From assembly GCA_048499805.1 (NCBI GenBank), contig JASNZF010000004.1, forward strand, positions 62,001 through 126,000: a DNA stretch of 64,000 nt, given 5' to 3'. The stretch is from JAWXBA01 sp048499805 (GTDB lineage: Bacteria > Gemmatimonadota > Gemmatimonadetes > Gemmatimonadales > GWC2-71-9). A program made the translations under genes and the position numbers. Below are positions 15,794 through 25,029 of this stretch, one piece after another (within the stretch, counting starts at the first letter, position 1; each line of letters opens with the position of its first letter). The notes under the pieces are model-generated. The model had not been told where the DNA came from, did no database searches, and worked only from the letters and a program-made list of their open reading frames with translations.

Positions 15794-15826
15794 AAGCCCC
15801 GGGCGCCGATCGGCGCCCGGGGCTTT
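15794..15826 (+). terminator. Terminator of the M28 gene
   Basis: A perfect 32-base palindrome (16-bp arms, 15794-15809 with 15810-15825), AAGCCCCGGGCGCC and its complement, ends in TTT. It lies 24 bp after the M28 stop and 29 bp from the convergent esterase stop, so it may serve both genes. Confidence 0.8.
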
Positions 15827-15854
15827 GTCCACCACCCATCCCCACACCCACCAC

Positions 15855-16643
15855 CTACACCGGGACCGTCCTCTCACCGACCAGTCGGTCCAGGACCCGG
15901 ATCAACTTGTCCCCCGGGACCCCGTGCTGGCCCTCGAACTCCTGGTACTCCACCTGGTACCCCGACTGCCGCAGCCGCGTCACGATGGCGCGGCCGGTGG
16001 TTGCGACCGGGAAGACCACGTCCCGGGTGCCGTGCGAGACGAAGATGCCCGGCTTGCCAACCCGGGGGCCCTCGGCCACGAACCCCGGCGAGAACGCGCC
16101 CAACTGCGAGAAGAGGTCGCCGTTCGAGAGCCCCAGGCTCAGGGCGGTCGTCCCGCCGTCCGAGAACCCCGCCATCCCCACCCGGGTGGGGTCGACGTTG
16201 CACCGCGCGAAGGCGTGTTGCAGCGCCCGGTCGATGAACTGCGGATCCGGACCGTATTGATGCTGCATGACGACGTCCCAGCTCACGTTCCGCGAGTCCG
16301 GGGCCAGGAGGATCAGCCCGCGCTCGTTGGCCAGGCGCTCGATCGCGAAGTCGGGGCGGGTCCAGAAGGAGCTGCCGTCGCCCGAGCCGTGGAGCAGGAC
16401 CATGAGCGGCAGGGGCCGGGTCAGGTCGTGCCCGGTCGGCACGTACAGGAACCCGTCCCGGGTCTCGCCGAGGTTCAGTTGGCTGATGCCGGGAGGAGCA
16501 AGTTCCAGCGGTTCGGTGGGCCGGGCCAGCAGGCGGGAGTTGCCCGACGTTCCGGTGAAGTCGGTCAGGCAGGCGGGCAGGGTCACGGCGGCGGCCGCGG
16601 CCAGGAACCCTCGACGCGACAGCACAAACCCTTCGGTTGTCAT
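15855..16643 (-). CDS. Tat-exported lipoprotein esterase (PHB depolymerase/LpqC-like)
   Basis: A protein of 262 residues from ATG 16643; the longer frame upstream lacks a signal. The N-terminus has a twin-arginine motif SRRGF (residues 9-13) and a lipobox LPAC (Cys25), so it is probably a Tat-translocated lipoprotein. The alpha/beta-hydrolase fold is supported by VLLHGSGD (oxyanion region), GFSDGG with nucleophile Ser161, SHGTRDVVFP with Asp208 and EGQHGVPGD with His240. The closest family I recognise is the LpqC/poly-hydroxybutyrate depolymerase type of esterase. The substrate is unknown. Confidence 0.85.
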   Translation of the reverse strand: MTTEGFVLSRRGFLAAAAAVTLPACLTDFTGTSGNSRLLARPTEPLELAPPGISQLNLGETRDGFLYVPTGHDLTRPLPLMVLLHGSGDGSSFWTRPDFAIERLANERGLILLAPDSRNVSWDVVMQHQYGPDPQFIDRALQHAFARCNVDPTRVGMAGFSDGGTTALSLGLSNGDLFSQLGAFSPGFVAEGPRVGKPGIFVSHGTRDVVFPVATTGRAIVTRLRQSGYQVEYQEFEGQHGVPGDKLIRVLDRLVGERTVPV

Positions 16644-17005
16644 CCTGCTACGACTCCAGTCAAGGTGGCGATGGTCGCTTCCGTCGCGGGGCATGACCCC
16701 GCAGGACTCACCGCCGTCGCACCGGCTCGATGGATCCGTGGGTGGTGCTCACGCGCCAGCCTCGCAGGGCGGGCGCTGGAAGATGGGGCCGGACCGGAAG
16801 CGTGCGTGGCGGCCATCCACCTGGAGCACTAGTACGGCCGGAGGGAGGGAATTGTTAAGGCGTAGGCAACACGAGGATGGGGTGATCGAAAACGAGACAC
16901 CGTCGGACAAGGGGGCGCCGGCCACCTGCCTTCACCGACCCCCCCAACGAACAACCTGCTTTCACTCCTGCTTCACATTTCTCCCTTCTCCCTTCTCCCT
17001 CCCCC
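16644..17005. other. Intergenic region, one pyrimidine repeat arm
   Basis: No gene is recognised between the esterase and MATE genes. The right end (16980-17004) is a single CTTCTCC-type pyrimidine arm directly abutting the MATE stop codon; on the minus strand it is purine-rich after that stop. A clear complementary arm is not seen. A short GCGGGG/CCCCGC hairpin lies near 16690. Confidence 0.5.
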
Positions 17006-18412
17006 TCACGCCTCCACCACGATCGAGCGCCACTTCCCCTGCCGGAATCGCCAGATCGAGAGGGCGCACCGGGTCATGTGACCCAGGACGATCGCGGTCC
17101 AGATCTCGGCGGCGCCCAGCCGGCCCATCGACTGTAGCACCGTGCAGATGCCCACCGGGATCAGGATCTGCGAGACCAGCGAGATGTAGAGCGGGCTCTT
17201 GGTGTCGCCGGTGCCCTGCAGCCCCCCGGTATAGGTGAGCGCCACCGCGATGAAGAGTCCCGAGACGCTCAGGAAACCCAGCAGCTGGATCCCGATCCGG
17301 AGGGCGATCGGATCGTCCATGCCGAACACCCCGAGCAGCGCACCGGGAACCGTCAGGAACAGGATCCCCACCGCGACGGCGAGCGAGAGCCCCATCTTCG
17401 CCGCGGCGTGCACCGCTTCGATGGTGCGCTCCGGCTTGCCGGCCCCGAGGTTCTGTCCCGCCACCGCCGCCGCCGCGCCCATCAGCCCCACCGAGGTCCA
17501 GGTGATGAACGAGAACAGCTCGCTGTAGCCCACCGCGTAGGCCGCCTGGGCCTGGGCGCTGTACTCCAGCGAGCCGATGAACCGGAGCATCAGGACCCCG
17601 GCGATGTTCATTGCGACCCCCTGCACCCCGGCGGGCAACCCGAACCTGAAGAGCTGGCGGATGATCTTGAGGTCCGGCCGCCAGTTCATCCCGCGGTGCC
17701 ACTGGATCACCAGCCGGCCCGAGAGCATCAGCCAGAAGCCGACCGCGCTCATCACCAGGCCGGCGATGGCAGTCCCGAGCGCCGCACCGGCGGTGCCCAG
17801 CGCCGGGATCGGGCCCAACCCGCGAATCAGGATGATGTTCAGGATGACATTGAGGATCGTCATCCCCACCCCCAGGTACAGCGGGGTGCGGGCGTCACCC
17901 GCCGATCTCAGGGCGCCGCCCAGCATGAAGAAGAGCAGCATCCCGAAGCTGCCGACGAACATGATCCGGAGGTACGGCAGCGCCTCGAGCTGCACCGCCG
18001 GGGCGGCGTTGACCAGCGACAGCAGCGACGGGGAGAGGAACCACCCCAGGGGCGCGAGGACGCCGAACGCCAGCACCAGCGACGCGATGAACGCCTGGTA
18101 CACCGTCCGGTTGACGTTGTCGGGATCGTTGGCCCCCGCGAACCGGGCCACCAACACGCCCATGCCGGTGAAGAGCGACATCATGAAGGTGATGACCACC
18201 AGGAAGATCTGCAGCGCCACCCCGATCGCGGCGTTCCCCGCGAACCCGACGTAGTGCCCGACCATCGCGTGGTCCACCACCCCCTGCATCCCGCCGATCA
18301 TGTTCTGCAGCACGGTGGGCCAGGCCAGCTTCCAGACCGAGCCCACGATGGGACCCTCGACAATGGACCGGTCGAACTGCCTGGTGGGATGGGGGGCGGA
18401 GGCCATGGGCAT
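17006..18412 (-). CDS. MATE-family efflux transporter
   Basis: A protein of 468 residues with about twelve hydrophobic segments arranged as two homologous halves. MATE-type features are WKLAWPTVLQNM at the start of helix 1, the FTGMGVLVARFAGAND loop, the GLPAGVQG start of the second half and VAGQNLGAGKPERT after helix 8. It should export cationic or lipophilic compounds using a Na+ or H+ gradient. Substrates cannot be inferred. ATG 18412 is used; GGGGG 9 bases upstream may serve as ribosome site. It is divergent from the beta-helix lipoprotein across a repeat element. Confidence 0.9.
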   Translation of the reverse strand: MPMASAPHPTRQFDRSIVEGPIVGSVWKLAWPTVLQNMIGGMQGVVDHAMVGHYVGFAGNAAIGVALQIFLVVITFMMSLFTGMGVLVARFAGANDPDNVNRTVYQAFIASLVLAFGVLAPLGWFLSPSLLSLVNAAPAVQLEALPYLRIMFVGSFGMLLFFMLGGALRSAGDARTPLYLGVGMTILNVILNIILIRGLGPIPALGTAGAALGTAIAGLVMSAVGFWLMLSGRLVIQWHRGMNWRPDLKIIRQLFRFGLPAGVQGVAMNIAGVLMLRFIGSLEYSAQAQAAYAVGYSELFSFITWTSVGLMGAAAAVAGQNLGAGKPERTIEAVHAAAKMGLSLAVAVGILFLTVPGALLGVFGMDDPIALRIGIQLLGFLSVSGLFIAVALTYTGGLQGTGDTKSPLYISLVSQILIPVGICTVLQSMGRLGAAEIWTAIVLGHMTRCALSIWRFRQGKWRSIVVEA

Positions 18413-18457
18413 GGAGGATCACCCCCAACGGCCGTTCCGACAAGGTTGGAGGCAGAA

Positions 18458-18570
18458 ATGGGAGAAGGGAGAAGCGAGAAGCGAGAAGCATGACCTGCCA
18501 TTCCCCATTCCCTATTCCCTATTCCCTATTCCCTGTTCCCCCTGTTACTTCTCCCTTCTCCCTTCTCGCT
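18458..18570. repeat. Paired GAGAAGG element with CCCTATT heptamers
   Basis: The purine arm (18460-18492) is GAGAAGG/GAGAAGC units. It is followed by CCCCATT/CCCTATT heptamers (about 18499-18540) and then a CTTCTCC pyrimidine arm (18548-18570) ending 13 bp before the lipoprotein start. Two repeat families are nested here. Confidence 0.85.
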
Positions 18571-18582
18571 CCAGAGTTCGCC

Positions 18583-19842
18583 ATGCGCCTCCCTGCCCTG
18601 CTGATCCTGCTGGCCGCCTGCGCCGCCCCGCCGGAGGATGTCCGCACCGTTCCGGTGGCCCCGGACCTCCCACCCGGCTCCATTCCGGCCACCCCCACCA
18701 GCCCCAGCAGCCTGCAGCGCGCCCTGGCCGCCGCCACCGACAGCACCCGGCTCGAGCTGGCCCCCGGGCACTACGTCCTGCAATCCTCGGCCTATACCGA
18801 CCCCACCTGTGGCAACTGCCAGGACCCGGCCACCCCGGTCCCGGGGACCCTCGGTCTCGTGGTTACCGGCCGGGGGATCGAACTGGTCGGCACCGATCCC
18901 GACAGCGTCTTCATCCACACCGGCGCCGGCTATGGCATCCTGGTCGAGGACTGCGCGGATTGCGTCATTCGCGGGGTCACGATCACCGGGGGGGTCCGCG
19001 ACCCGGACGGGCAGGCCACCAATGGCGCCGTCGTCGTCCGCCGCTCCACCGCGGTCCTCGAGTCCTGCCGGATCCGCGACAACATCGGCGACTCGACCGT
19101 CGTGGCCGAGACCGTCGTGGGGATCGCCGGCGTGGTCGGGCGGGAGGGTGCCGACTTCATCCTGCGGAACTGCGAGATCCTCCGGAACTCCTGGGACGGG
19201 GTCGCGCTCTATCGCGGGGCGCGGGCCCAGATCCAGGACAACGTCGTCGACGGGGTGGACAAGGCCTCGGGCGGACGGGTGGGCGGGGGACGCGGCGTCG
19301 GGATCGGCCTGACCTGGGACGCACGTGCCGAGATCTCGGGCAACCTCGTCGCCCGCTACTGGAAGGGGATCGGGATGTTCGTCGATGCCCAGGCCACGGT
19401 CCGGTTCAATGTCGTGGAGGACATCCTGACCTGGGGGATCGCCTACTGGGGGGCGGGAGAGGGCCGCGCGGTCGGGCGCATCCAGGAGAACGCGATCCAC
19501 CAGACCGGGGCGTGTGGGGTCCTGATCTCGCGCGAGGAGGGCGGCGCCGAGCCCCCGGGGTTCCTGCGCGCCAACGCCATCGTCCAGACGGGACAGAACG
19601 AGCGCTATGACTCCGGCGACCCCTACTGCCCCCAGCGCCCGATCGCGCGGGACAAGGTGCCGGCATCATTCGACATCTCGGACAACATGCTCTTCGACAA
19701 CCGCCAGCCCGAGGGGTGGGCCCTGGAGGAGGAACTGACCGAAGCAGACTTCCGCACCCGGGTCTTCCCGCTCGCGGCCCTCCTGAGTCAGCGCCCCGCC
19801 CTGCGCGCATCAGAGTTCCTCCGGAGGTTTGGCGGCAGGTAG
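18583..19842 (+). CDS. Lipoprotein with right-handed parallel beta-helix
   Basis: A protein of 419 residues. ATG 18583 is chosen because it starts a lipoprotein signal (LLILLAAC, Cys16 as lipid site); the upstream in-frame sequence is translated repeat. Residues 80-330 show short repeats with Asn/Asp/Cys-ended turns (CVIRGVTITGG, SCRIRDNIGD, NCEILRNSWDGVALY, ISGNLVARYWKGIGM) typical of PbH1 repeats in a right-handed beta-helix. Such folds bind or cleave polysaccharides, but no catalytic triad can be named. It probably sits on the inner leaflet of the outer membrane. The C-terminus is followed at once by the purine arm of a repeat element. Confidence 0.8.
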   Translation: MRLPALLILLAACAAPPEDVRTVPVAPDLPPGSIPATPTSPSSLQRALAAATDSTRLELAPGHYVLQSSAYTDPTCGNCQDPATPVPGTLGLVVTGRGIELVGTDPDSVFIHTGAGYGILVEDCADCVIRGVTITGGVRDPDGQATNGAVVVRRSTAVLESCRIRDNIGDSTVVAETVVGIAGVVGREGADFILRNCEILRNSWDGVALYRGARAQIQDNVVDGVDKASGGRVGGGRGVGIGLTWDARAEISGNLVARYWKGIGMFVDAQATVRFNVVEDILTWGIAYWGAGEGRAVGRIQENAIHQTGACGVLISREEGGAEPPGFLRANAIVQTGQNERYDSGDPYCPQRPIARDKVPASFDISDNMLFDNRQPEGWALEEELTEADFRTRVFPLAALLSQRPALRASEFLRRFGGR

Positions 19843-19844
19843 GT

Positions 19845-20040
19845 AGAAGGGAGAAGCGAGGAGCGAGAAGCGAGAAGGGAGAAGGGAGAAGGGAGGCGCT
19901 GTCTGAGCGGCATGGCGGTCCACGGAGGTACCGAGCGCCGACCGAACGTACTTCTCCCTTCCCGCTTCTCCCTTCCTCCTCACCTCCCCGCCCGCTCCGA
20001 AACGCAGTCCCCAGTCCCTAGCCCCTAGTCCCTAGCCCCC
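19845..20040. repeat. Paired GAGAAGG element plus CCCTAGT heptamers
   Basis: The purine arm is 19845-19894, the pyrimidine arm 19950-19985, then CCCTAGT/CCCCTAG heptamers (20006-20040). The last block overlaps the tricorn-like gene and provides its TAG stop (20025-20027) and final residues. Confidence 0.85.
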
Positions 20041-23000
20041 GCCCCCACCAACCGCATCAGCTCCCGGATCGCCGCCTCCAGCTGCTGGTCCTGCCCGCGA
20101 CTGGCGGGGACGAACTCGTTCATGACCCGGATGTCCGGCTCGGTCTGCCAGTTCTCCAGGTAGCGGCCGGTGGTGGCGTCCTTCACCCCCATGCCGGGAG
20201 CTCCCCAGCGAATCCCGCCCTCGATGGTCTCCCACCCCGCAAAGGTGCAGGTCCCCGGCACCGGCATCCCGATCAGCGGCCCGATATTGAGCTCCTTGTA
20301 CGCCCAGGCGTAGCAGTGGCCGTCGGAATAGTTCGCCTCGTTTGCGAGCGAGACGCTCGGCTTGGTCCACCGGAAATTCGGTTCGTACCCGGTGCTGCGG
20401 GTGTCGGTGGTGTAGTCGAAGAAGGCCTTGCCGGAGAGGAACATCGCCAGGTCGGCCACGAGGTCGCCGCCCCCGTTGAAGCGGGTGTCCACCACCACCC
20501 CGTCCTTGGTGATGTACCTGCCCATCACCTCCTCGATGGTGGTCCGGTAGGCCCCATCGTTCATCCCCGGAATGTGGACATAGCCGAGCCGGCCGTTGCT
20601 CGCCCGCTCCACCTCGGCCCGGTTCCGCTCCACCCAGCGAGTGTAGAGGAGCTGGTTCTCCTGTCCGCCGGTGATCGGCCGGACGACCAGCTCGCGCCGG
20701 GTGGTCCCGTTGAGCAGGCCGAGCAGCACGTTCTTGCCGGCCTTCCGGTTCAGGAACTCGGCCAGGTCGCGGTCGGCGGCGAGGGCCTCCCCGTCGATCC
20801 TTTCGATGATCGTGCCAGCAGTGACGTTCATCCCCGCCTTGTCGAGCGGACCGCCCTTGATCACCTCCACGACGCGCACCCCCACCCCACGGTATCCCTG
20901 GTCGAGGAAGACACCGAGCGACGCGGTGGCATCGTCGGTGGGCTGGGACGAGCTGTAGGTGGAGCCGCTGTGGGAGACGTTCAGCTCGCCCAGCATCTCC
21001 GCCAGCATCTCGGCAAACTCGAAGTTGTTGCCGAGGTGGGGCAGGTACTTCTCGTACACCGGGCGGAGGGCGACCCAGTCCACGCCGTGGAAGCTCCTGG
21101 TGTAGTAGGTGTCGCGCACCTTGCGCCAGACATGGTCGAACGCCGCCGCACGCTCGGCCTGGGTGTCGGCCACCATCTCGCTGTTGATGCTGACCGTTTC
21201 GCGCCTGGCGGAAGCGGGGTCGATCTTGGAGATGCCGCCATCGGCCAGCAGGAAGATGTTCTTCTGCTCCTTGTCCCAGGTCATGCTGCCGCTGTTGGCG
21301 TTGAGGGCCAGCACCTGGCGGGTCTCGCGGGTACGCAGGTTGGTGGACCAGAGGTTGAGCCCGCGCTCGAAGCGCGCCAGGTAGTAGAGCGTCTCGCCAT
21401 CCTTGCTGACCAGCGCATCGCCCATCGAGGACGAGTGGATGGTGAGCCGGGCCTTGCGGTCCGTTGCGCCGTCCAGCTCCAGGGCAACCCCCGCGGCGGC
21501 GGCCGCCTTGACGCTGTCGGGCTTGGCCTTGGCGGCGCTGTCCTCGGCCTCCTTGACCAGTGCGAAGTCCTCCTTGGACAGCCGGAACCGGTCCCACGCC
21601 GCCTGGGTGAAGAACATCGCGTACGCGTCACGCTGGGTGCCACCGGTCTGGGCCACCGCCTTGAGGCCGTCGCGGTTGCTGAACCAGAGCATCGCCTGGC
21701 CGCCGTGGATCCAGCTGGCGTTGCCGTCGTCGAACCCGCTCTGGGTCAGGTTGATCGGGGTGCCGGTGCCGTCCGCTCGCACCAGGCCCACCTCGCCCGG
21801 TGCGACGCCGGGGACCGAGTAGTCGAACAGCAGCCACTTCCCGTCCGGACTCCAGGAGAACTGCTGGTTCTGCCCGGTGCCCCAGAGCTGCTGGTCGGTC
21901 AGCAGGGTGCGGGTCTGGCGCGTCGCCGGGGTGAAGATGCGCAGCGTGGTGCGGTTCTCGAGGTAGGCGATCTCCTGCCCGTTGGGGGAATACCGCGCCC
22001 CCGAGTTCTGCTGGCCGTTGGCGATGATCGCCGTCTCGGTGATCAGGGTCGAGGCGTGGAAGTACGGCTCGCTCTCGCGGGTCCGGCGCGCCTCGTACAC
22101 CGCCCAGCGCCCGCCACGCGGCGAGGAGTAGAGCAGCGCCTTGCCGTCGGGGCTGAAGCTCAGCCCGGACTCCGTCTCGGGGGTCGTGGTGATCCGCTTG
22201 GTCGAGGTGCCCTCCACGCTGGTGACGAACACGTCCCCGCGGAAGATGAACGCCACCTCCTTGCCGGACGGTGCCACCGCCAACTGCCCCACCCCGCCGC
22301 TCACCGTCACCACCCGCTCATTGTTGGCCTTGGCGTCGACCGCGATGGTCACCGGCACGCGCTGCGGCTGGCCACCCCCGGCCAGCGTGTACAGTTGGCC
22401 GTCGTGGCCGAACGCCAGCGTGCCATTGTCGGCCCGGCTCAGGAACCGCACCGGCGGGCCGGTGAATCGCGTCACCTGCTGGGCACCGGTCCCGTCGAGG
22501 TTCATCCGGTGCACGTTGAAGGTCCCGCTGGCCTCGCTCAGGTAGTAAAAGGCGCGGTCATTGTCGGCCAGGACCGGGTTGCGGTCCTCGCCGTTGAAGG
22601 TGGTGACCTGGCGGTGGCTGTTCGCCTGACGGTCGTAGACCCAGATGTCGCGGGTGATCGCCGAGGTGTGGTGCTTCCGCCAGACGTTCTCGCGGCCCTT
22701 GTGGTCCTGGTACACGATGTACCGGCCATCCCGACTGAGCGACACATCTTCTGCCGGCGAGCTGAGCAGCTGCTCCGGACGCCCGCCCACCACCGGCACC
22801 TGCCAGAGCTCCGGCTGCGACCCGATCGGGTAGAGCCGGTTCTCGGCCAGGTCCATCCGGGCGGCGCCAAAGACGAGCCCGCGGCCGTCCGGGGTGAAGG
22901 CGTAGGGGTACTCGGGCGCGGAGTGGAAGGTCAGCCGGCGCGCCTCGCCGCCAGTCGCGGGCATCACGAAGAGGTCGAAGTTGCCGTGGCGGTCGCTGGC

Positions 23001-23249
23001 AAAGGCGATCTGCCGGCTGTCGGGGCTCCAGACCGGCATGTAGTCCTGGGCGACGTGGCTGGTCAGCTGGGTGGCCACGCCGCCGGCGACCGGTACCCGG
23101 TAGAGGTCACCCATGTAGGTGAAGGCGATCGTCTGGCCGTCGGGGCTGATGGCGGGGTAGCGCATCCAGCTGGCCGGCGTTTGGGCGGCGGCTGGGCCAA
23201 CGGCGAGGACGAGGACAGCGACGGCAGCGGCAAGGACACGTTTCCGCAT
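20025..23249 (-). CDS. Tricorn-like protease (beta-propeller, PDZ, S41 peptidase), secreted
   Basis: A protein of 1074 residues from ATG 23249, which begins a signal peptide (RKRVLAAAVAV, cleaved near AAAQ). The first 600 residues are WD/TolB-like propeller repeats (SPDGQTIAF, WSPDSRQIAFASD, FSPDGKALLYSS, WSPDGKWLLFD). A linker of about 100 residues leads to the C1 helical region (HVWRKVRDTYY, VYEKYLPHL), a PDZ domain (GVRVVEVIKGGPLDKAGM) and the S41-type core with DTRFNGGGD and NYSDGHCYA, where the Ser is the probable nucleophile, followed by GPLIGMPVPGT. It should degrade peptides or misfolded proteins in the periplasm. The C-terminal GARD is encoded by the heptamer repeat. Confidence 0.88.
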   Translation of the reverse strand: MRKRVLAAAVAVLVLAVGPAAAQTPASWMRYPAISPDGQTIAFTYMGDLYRVPVAGGVATQLTSHVAQDYMPVWSPDSRQIAFASDRHGNFDLFVMPATGGEARRLTFHSAPEYPYAFTPDGRGLVFGAARMDLAENRLYPIGSQPELWQVPVVGGRPEQLLSSPAEDVSLSRDGRYIVYQDHKGRENVWRKHHTSAITRDIWVYDRQANSHRQVTTFNGEDRNPVLADNDRAFYYLSEASGTFNVHRMNLDGTGAQQVTRFTGPPVRFLSRADNGTLAFGHDGQLYTLAGGGQPQRVPVTIAVDAKANNERVVTVSGGVGQLAVAPSGKEVAFIFRGDVFVTSVEGTSTKRITTTPETESGLSFSPDGKALLYSSPRGGRWAVYEARRTRESEPYFHASTLITETAIIANGQQNSGARYSPNGQEIAYLENRTTLRIFTPATRQTRTLLTDQQLWGTGQNQQFSWSPDGKWLLFDYSVPGVAPGEVGLVRADGTGTPINLTQSGFDDGNASWIHGGQAMLWFSNRDGLKAVAQTGGTQRDAYAMFFTQAAWDRFRLSKEDFALVKEAEDSAAKAKPDSVKAAAAAGVALELDGATDRKARLTIHSSSMGDALVSKDGETLYYLARFERGLNLWSTNLRTRETRQVLALNANSGSMTWDKEQKNIFLLADGGISKIDPASARRETVSINSEMVADTQAERAAAFDHVWRKVRDTYYTRSFHGVDWVALRPVYEKYLPHLGNNFEFAEMLAEMLGELNVSHSGSTYSSSQPTDDATASLGVFLDQGYRGVGVRVVEVIKGGPLDKAGMNVTAGTIIERIDGEALAADRDLAEFLNRKAGKNVLLGLLNGTTRRELVVRPITGGQENQLLYTRWVERNRAEVERASNGRLGYVHIPGMNDGAYRTTIEEVMGRYITKDGVVVDTRFNGGGDLVADLAMFLSGKAFFDYTTDTRSTGYEPNFRWTKPSVSLANEANYSDGHCYAWAYKELNIGPLIGMPVPGTCTFAGWETIEGGIRWGAPGMGVKDATTGRYLENWQTEPDIRVMNEFVPASRGQDQQLEAAIRELMRLVGAGARD

Positions 23250-23370
23250 TGGGATTGACCTGTGCGTGGGTGGCGGGATTCGGGAAACCGCCGGAAGATA
23301 CGAGATCCCGCCCCGAACGTCAGCAGCCGCCCAACCCGGCATCCGCAAATCCCACCATCCCCACAAGAAG

Positions 23371-23394
23371 ACCGGCACCCTTGCGGGTGCCGGT
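23371..23394 (-). terminator. Hairpin terminator of the membrane-protein gene
   Basis: A perfect 10-bp stem ACCGGCACCC / GGGTGCCGGT with a TTGC loop lies 26 bp past the stop of the minus-strand gene at 23421. On the minus strand CTTCTTG follows, a weak T-rich tail. Confidence 0.65.
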
Positions 23395-23420
23395 GATCGA
23401 TCTCCGGCCACGGCGTGGCC

Positions 23421-23831
23421 TCAGGTCGGCTTCGCACCGACCTTCTCGTACACCAGCCCGATCAGCAGGCCATTGATCACGCCCAACACGATTCCCACCA
23501 GGGTCATGTGCCACATCGCCCCATACGGCCACCCCATGTACACGCTGAAGAAGAGCCACATCGGGAAGTTCATCAGCACACCGGTAAAGAGGCCGAACAT
23601 GGCGCCTCCCTGCATCCCTGCTCCGAACGAGCCCTTGACCTTCTCGTACATCCACAACAGCACCAGGATGCTTACGACCGAGCCGATCATCAACCACATC
23701 ATCGATGGCTCCGCGACCTGGCCGGGAATGGCCGCGACCGCAGAGCCGTAGACCATTTCGCCCAGGAACCGATCAAACAGGAACCCCCAGACAAAAAGCA
23801 CGGCAGCGGACGCAAGGAACTTGACATTCAT
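23421..23831 (-). CDS. Hypothetical membrane protein, four TM helices
   Basis: A protein of 136 residues from ATG 23831, with GGGGG about 8 bases upstream. Four hydrophobic segments are seen (about 5-22, 42-60, 72-92 and 108-128), rich in Gly, Met and aromatic residues (MWLMIGSVVSILVLLWMY; GAMFGLFTGVLMNFPMWLFF). No catalytic or binding motif is recognised. The third and fourth segments each contain small-residue patterns suited to helix packing. It precedes the tricorn gene on the same strand, but a terminator lies between them, so co-transcription is unlikely. Confidence 0.75.
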   Translation of the reverse strand: MNVKFLASAAVLFVWGFLFDRFLGEMVYGSAVAAIPGQVAEPSMMWLMIGSVVSILVLLWMYEKVKGSFGAGMQGGAMFGLFTGVLMNFPMWLFFSVYMGWPYGAMWHMTLVGIVLGVINGLLIGLVYEKVGAKPT

Positions 23832-23982
23832 TGTGGGACCCCCAAGTGGATGAAGGAATCGATATGGTACCGTCCGATTCGGGCCCCCGCCAGTAGGGGC
23901 ATGCCTCCGGCATGCCCGTCCCGACGCATCGTCAATACCCCGAAGCACGAACGCCGGCCCAGAGCACGTCTGGTCCGGCGCA

Positions 23983-24074
23983 AGTGGCTAGGGAGGGAAT
24001 TGATCCGGAGCCGCCCGCAGGGCGGCGGAGGACACCGAGGCCGCGCAGCGGCCGCAGGTGAACCCCCGAGTTAG

Positions 24075-24093
<19 letters not shown>
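23983..24093. repeat. 21-bp direct repeat of the tRNA-Phe 3' end
   Basis: The sequence AGTGGCTAGGGAGGGAATTG plus A occurs at 23983-24003 and again at 24073-24093, where it covers the 3' end of tRNA-Phe. The 90-bp offset and restriction to the acceptor/T-arm part resemble an attachment-site duplication or a partial tRNA duplication. No integrase gene is nearby. Confidence 0.7.
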
Positions 24094-24147
<54 letters not shown>

Positions 24148-24158
24148 CGGGCGGAACA

Positions 24159-24164
24159 ATATAA
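24159..24164 (-). promoter_or_regulatory. -10 hexamer of the tRNA-Phe gene
   Basis: On the minus strand TATATT lies 12 bases before the mature tRNA 5' end. The -35 region shows no clear match. Confidence 0.5.
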
Positions 24165-24252
24165 GGACACCCCGACCCCCCCGGAAGCCGCCCCATCCCT
24201 TCCCTCCGGCCCTGACTCACCACACTTCTCCCTTCTCACTTCTCCCTTCCCG

Positions 24253-24258
24253 TATATT
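24253..24258 (+). promoter_or_regulatory. -10 hexamer giving a leaderless upp mRNA
   Basis: TATATT is followed by six bases and then the upp ATG, which would place the transcription start on or next to the A of ATG. No Shine-Dalgarno is present. A pyrimidine repeat arm (24223-24250) lies immediately upstream. Confidence 0.55.
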
Positions 24259-24264
24259 CCCCGC

Positions 24265-24900
24265 ATGCCTGCCTCCACCCTGACCGTCCTCGACCACCCC
24301 CTCATCCAGCACAAGGTCGCCCTCCTGCGCGACCAGGCCACCCCCACCAAGGAGTTCAAGGCCCTGGTGGCAGAGATCGCCATGCTGATGACCTACGAGG
24401 TCACCCGCGACCTCCCCCTCGAGCCGGTCGAGGTCCAGACCCCGCTCGAAACCACCACCGGATTCCGCGTCGCGGGCAAGAAGCTGGTGCTGGTGCCGAT
24501 CCTCCGGGCCGGGCTCGGCATGGTCGATGCCATCAGCCAATTGATTCCCTCGGCGCGAGTCGGACACATCGGCTTGTACCGGGATCACGATACCCTGAAG
24601 CCGGTCCGGTACTATTTCAAGATCCCCGCCGGCGAACCCGACCGCCTCTTCCTGGTCCTCGACCCGATGCTCGCCACTGGCGGATCGGCCGCCGATGCCG
24701 TCCAGGAACTCAAGGCCGCCGGCGCCACCCAGATCAAGTTTCTCTGCCTCGTGGCAGCGCCCGAGGGCGCCCGGGTGATGGCGGAGCGGCACCCCGACGT
24801 GCCGGTCTATGCCGCCGCCCTCGATCGTGAACTCAACCCGATGGGCTACATTCTCCCGGGACTCGGCGATGCCGGGGACCGGCTGTTTGGAACCCGCTAG
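24265..24900 (+). CDS. upp: Uracil phosphoribosyltransferase
   Basis: A protein of 211 residues, the usual length. It converts uracil and PRPP to UMP in pyrimidine salvage. The PRPP-binding loop VLDPMLATGGSA is at residues 131-141, PILRAGLGM at 78-86, and the family's C-terminal signature GYILPGLGDAGDRLFGT binds uracil. The ATG has no Shine-Dalgarno but a TATATT hexamer six bases upstream, suggesting a leaderless message. It is downstream of, and divergent from, tRNA-Phe. The purine arm of a repeat element follows its TAG directly. Confidence 0.97.
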   Translation: MPASTLTVLDHPLIQHKVALLRDQATPTKEFKALVAEIAMLMTYEVTRDLPLEPVEVQTPLETTTGFRVAGKKLVLVPILRAGLGMVDAISQLIPSARVGHIGLYRDHDTLKPVRYYFKIPAGEPDRLFLVLDPMLATGGSAADAVQELKAAGATQIKFLCLVAAPEGARVMAERHPDVPVYAAALDRELNPMGYILPGLGDAGDRLFGTR

Positions 24901-25017
24901 GAGCGAGAAGCAAGCAGCGAGAAGGCCCTCGGTCCTGCGGGCCGCCGTGCGCTGGCCGGCAGGCCCCGCTCTTACCTGACCCCCTCTCGCTTCTCACTGC
25001 TCGCTTCTCCCTTCTGA
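24898..25017. repeat. Paired GAGAAGC element
   Basis: The purine arm GAGCGAGAAGCAAGCAGCGA (24901-24920, continuing to 24925) starts at the upp stop. The pyrimidine arm (24983-25016) is CTCGCTTCTC-type. The loop contains GC-rich inverted blocks (GGTCCTGCGGGCC region). Confidence 0.8.
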
Positions 25018-25029
25018 CTGGAGCACCGC

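Noticed and set aside
13916..15877. A very long upstream extension of korA (about 1277 residues in total)
   Set aside because: The extension crosses the divergent M28 gene and repeats; KorA homology begins only at about 13915.
20316..23258. A 980-residue open frame antisense to the tricorn-like gene
   Set aside because: Composition is that of a GC-rich shadow frame (His, Arg, Gly, Pro repeats), there is no recognisable domain, and the opposite strand encodes a complete protease.
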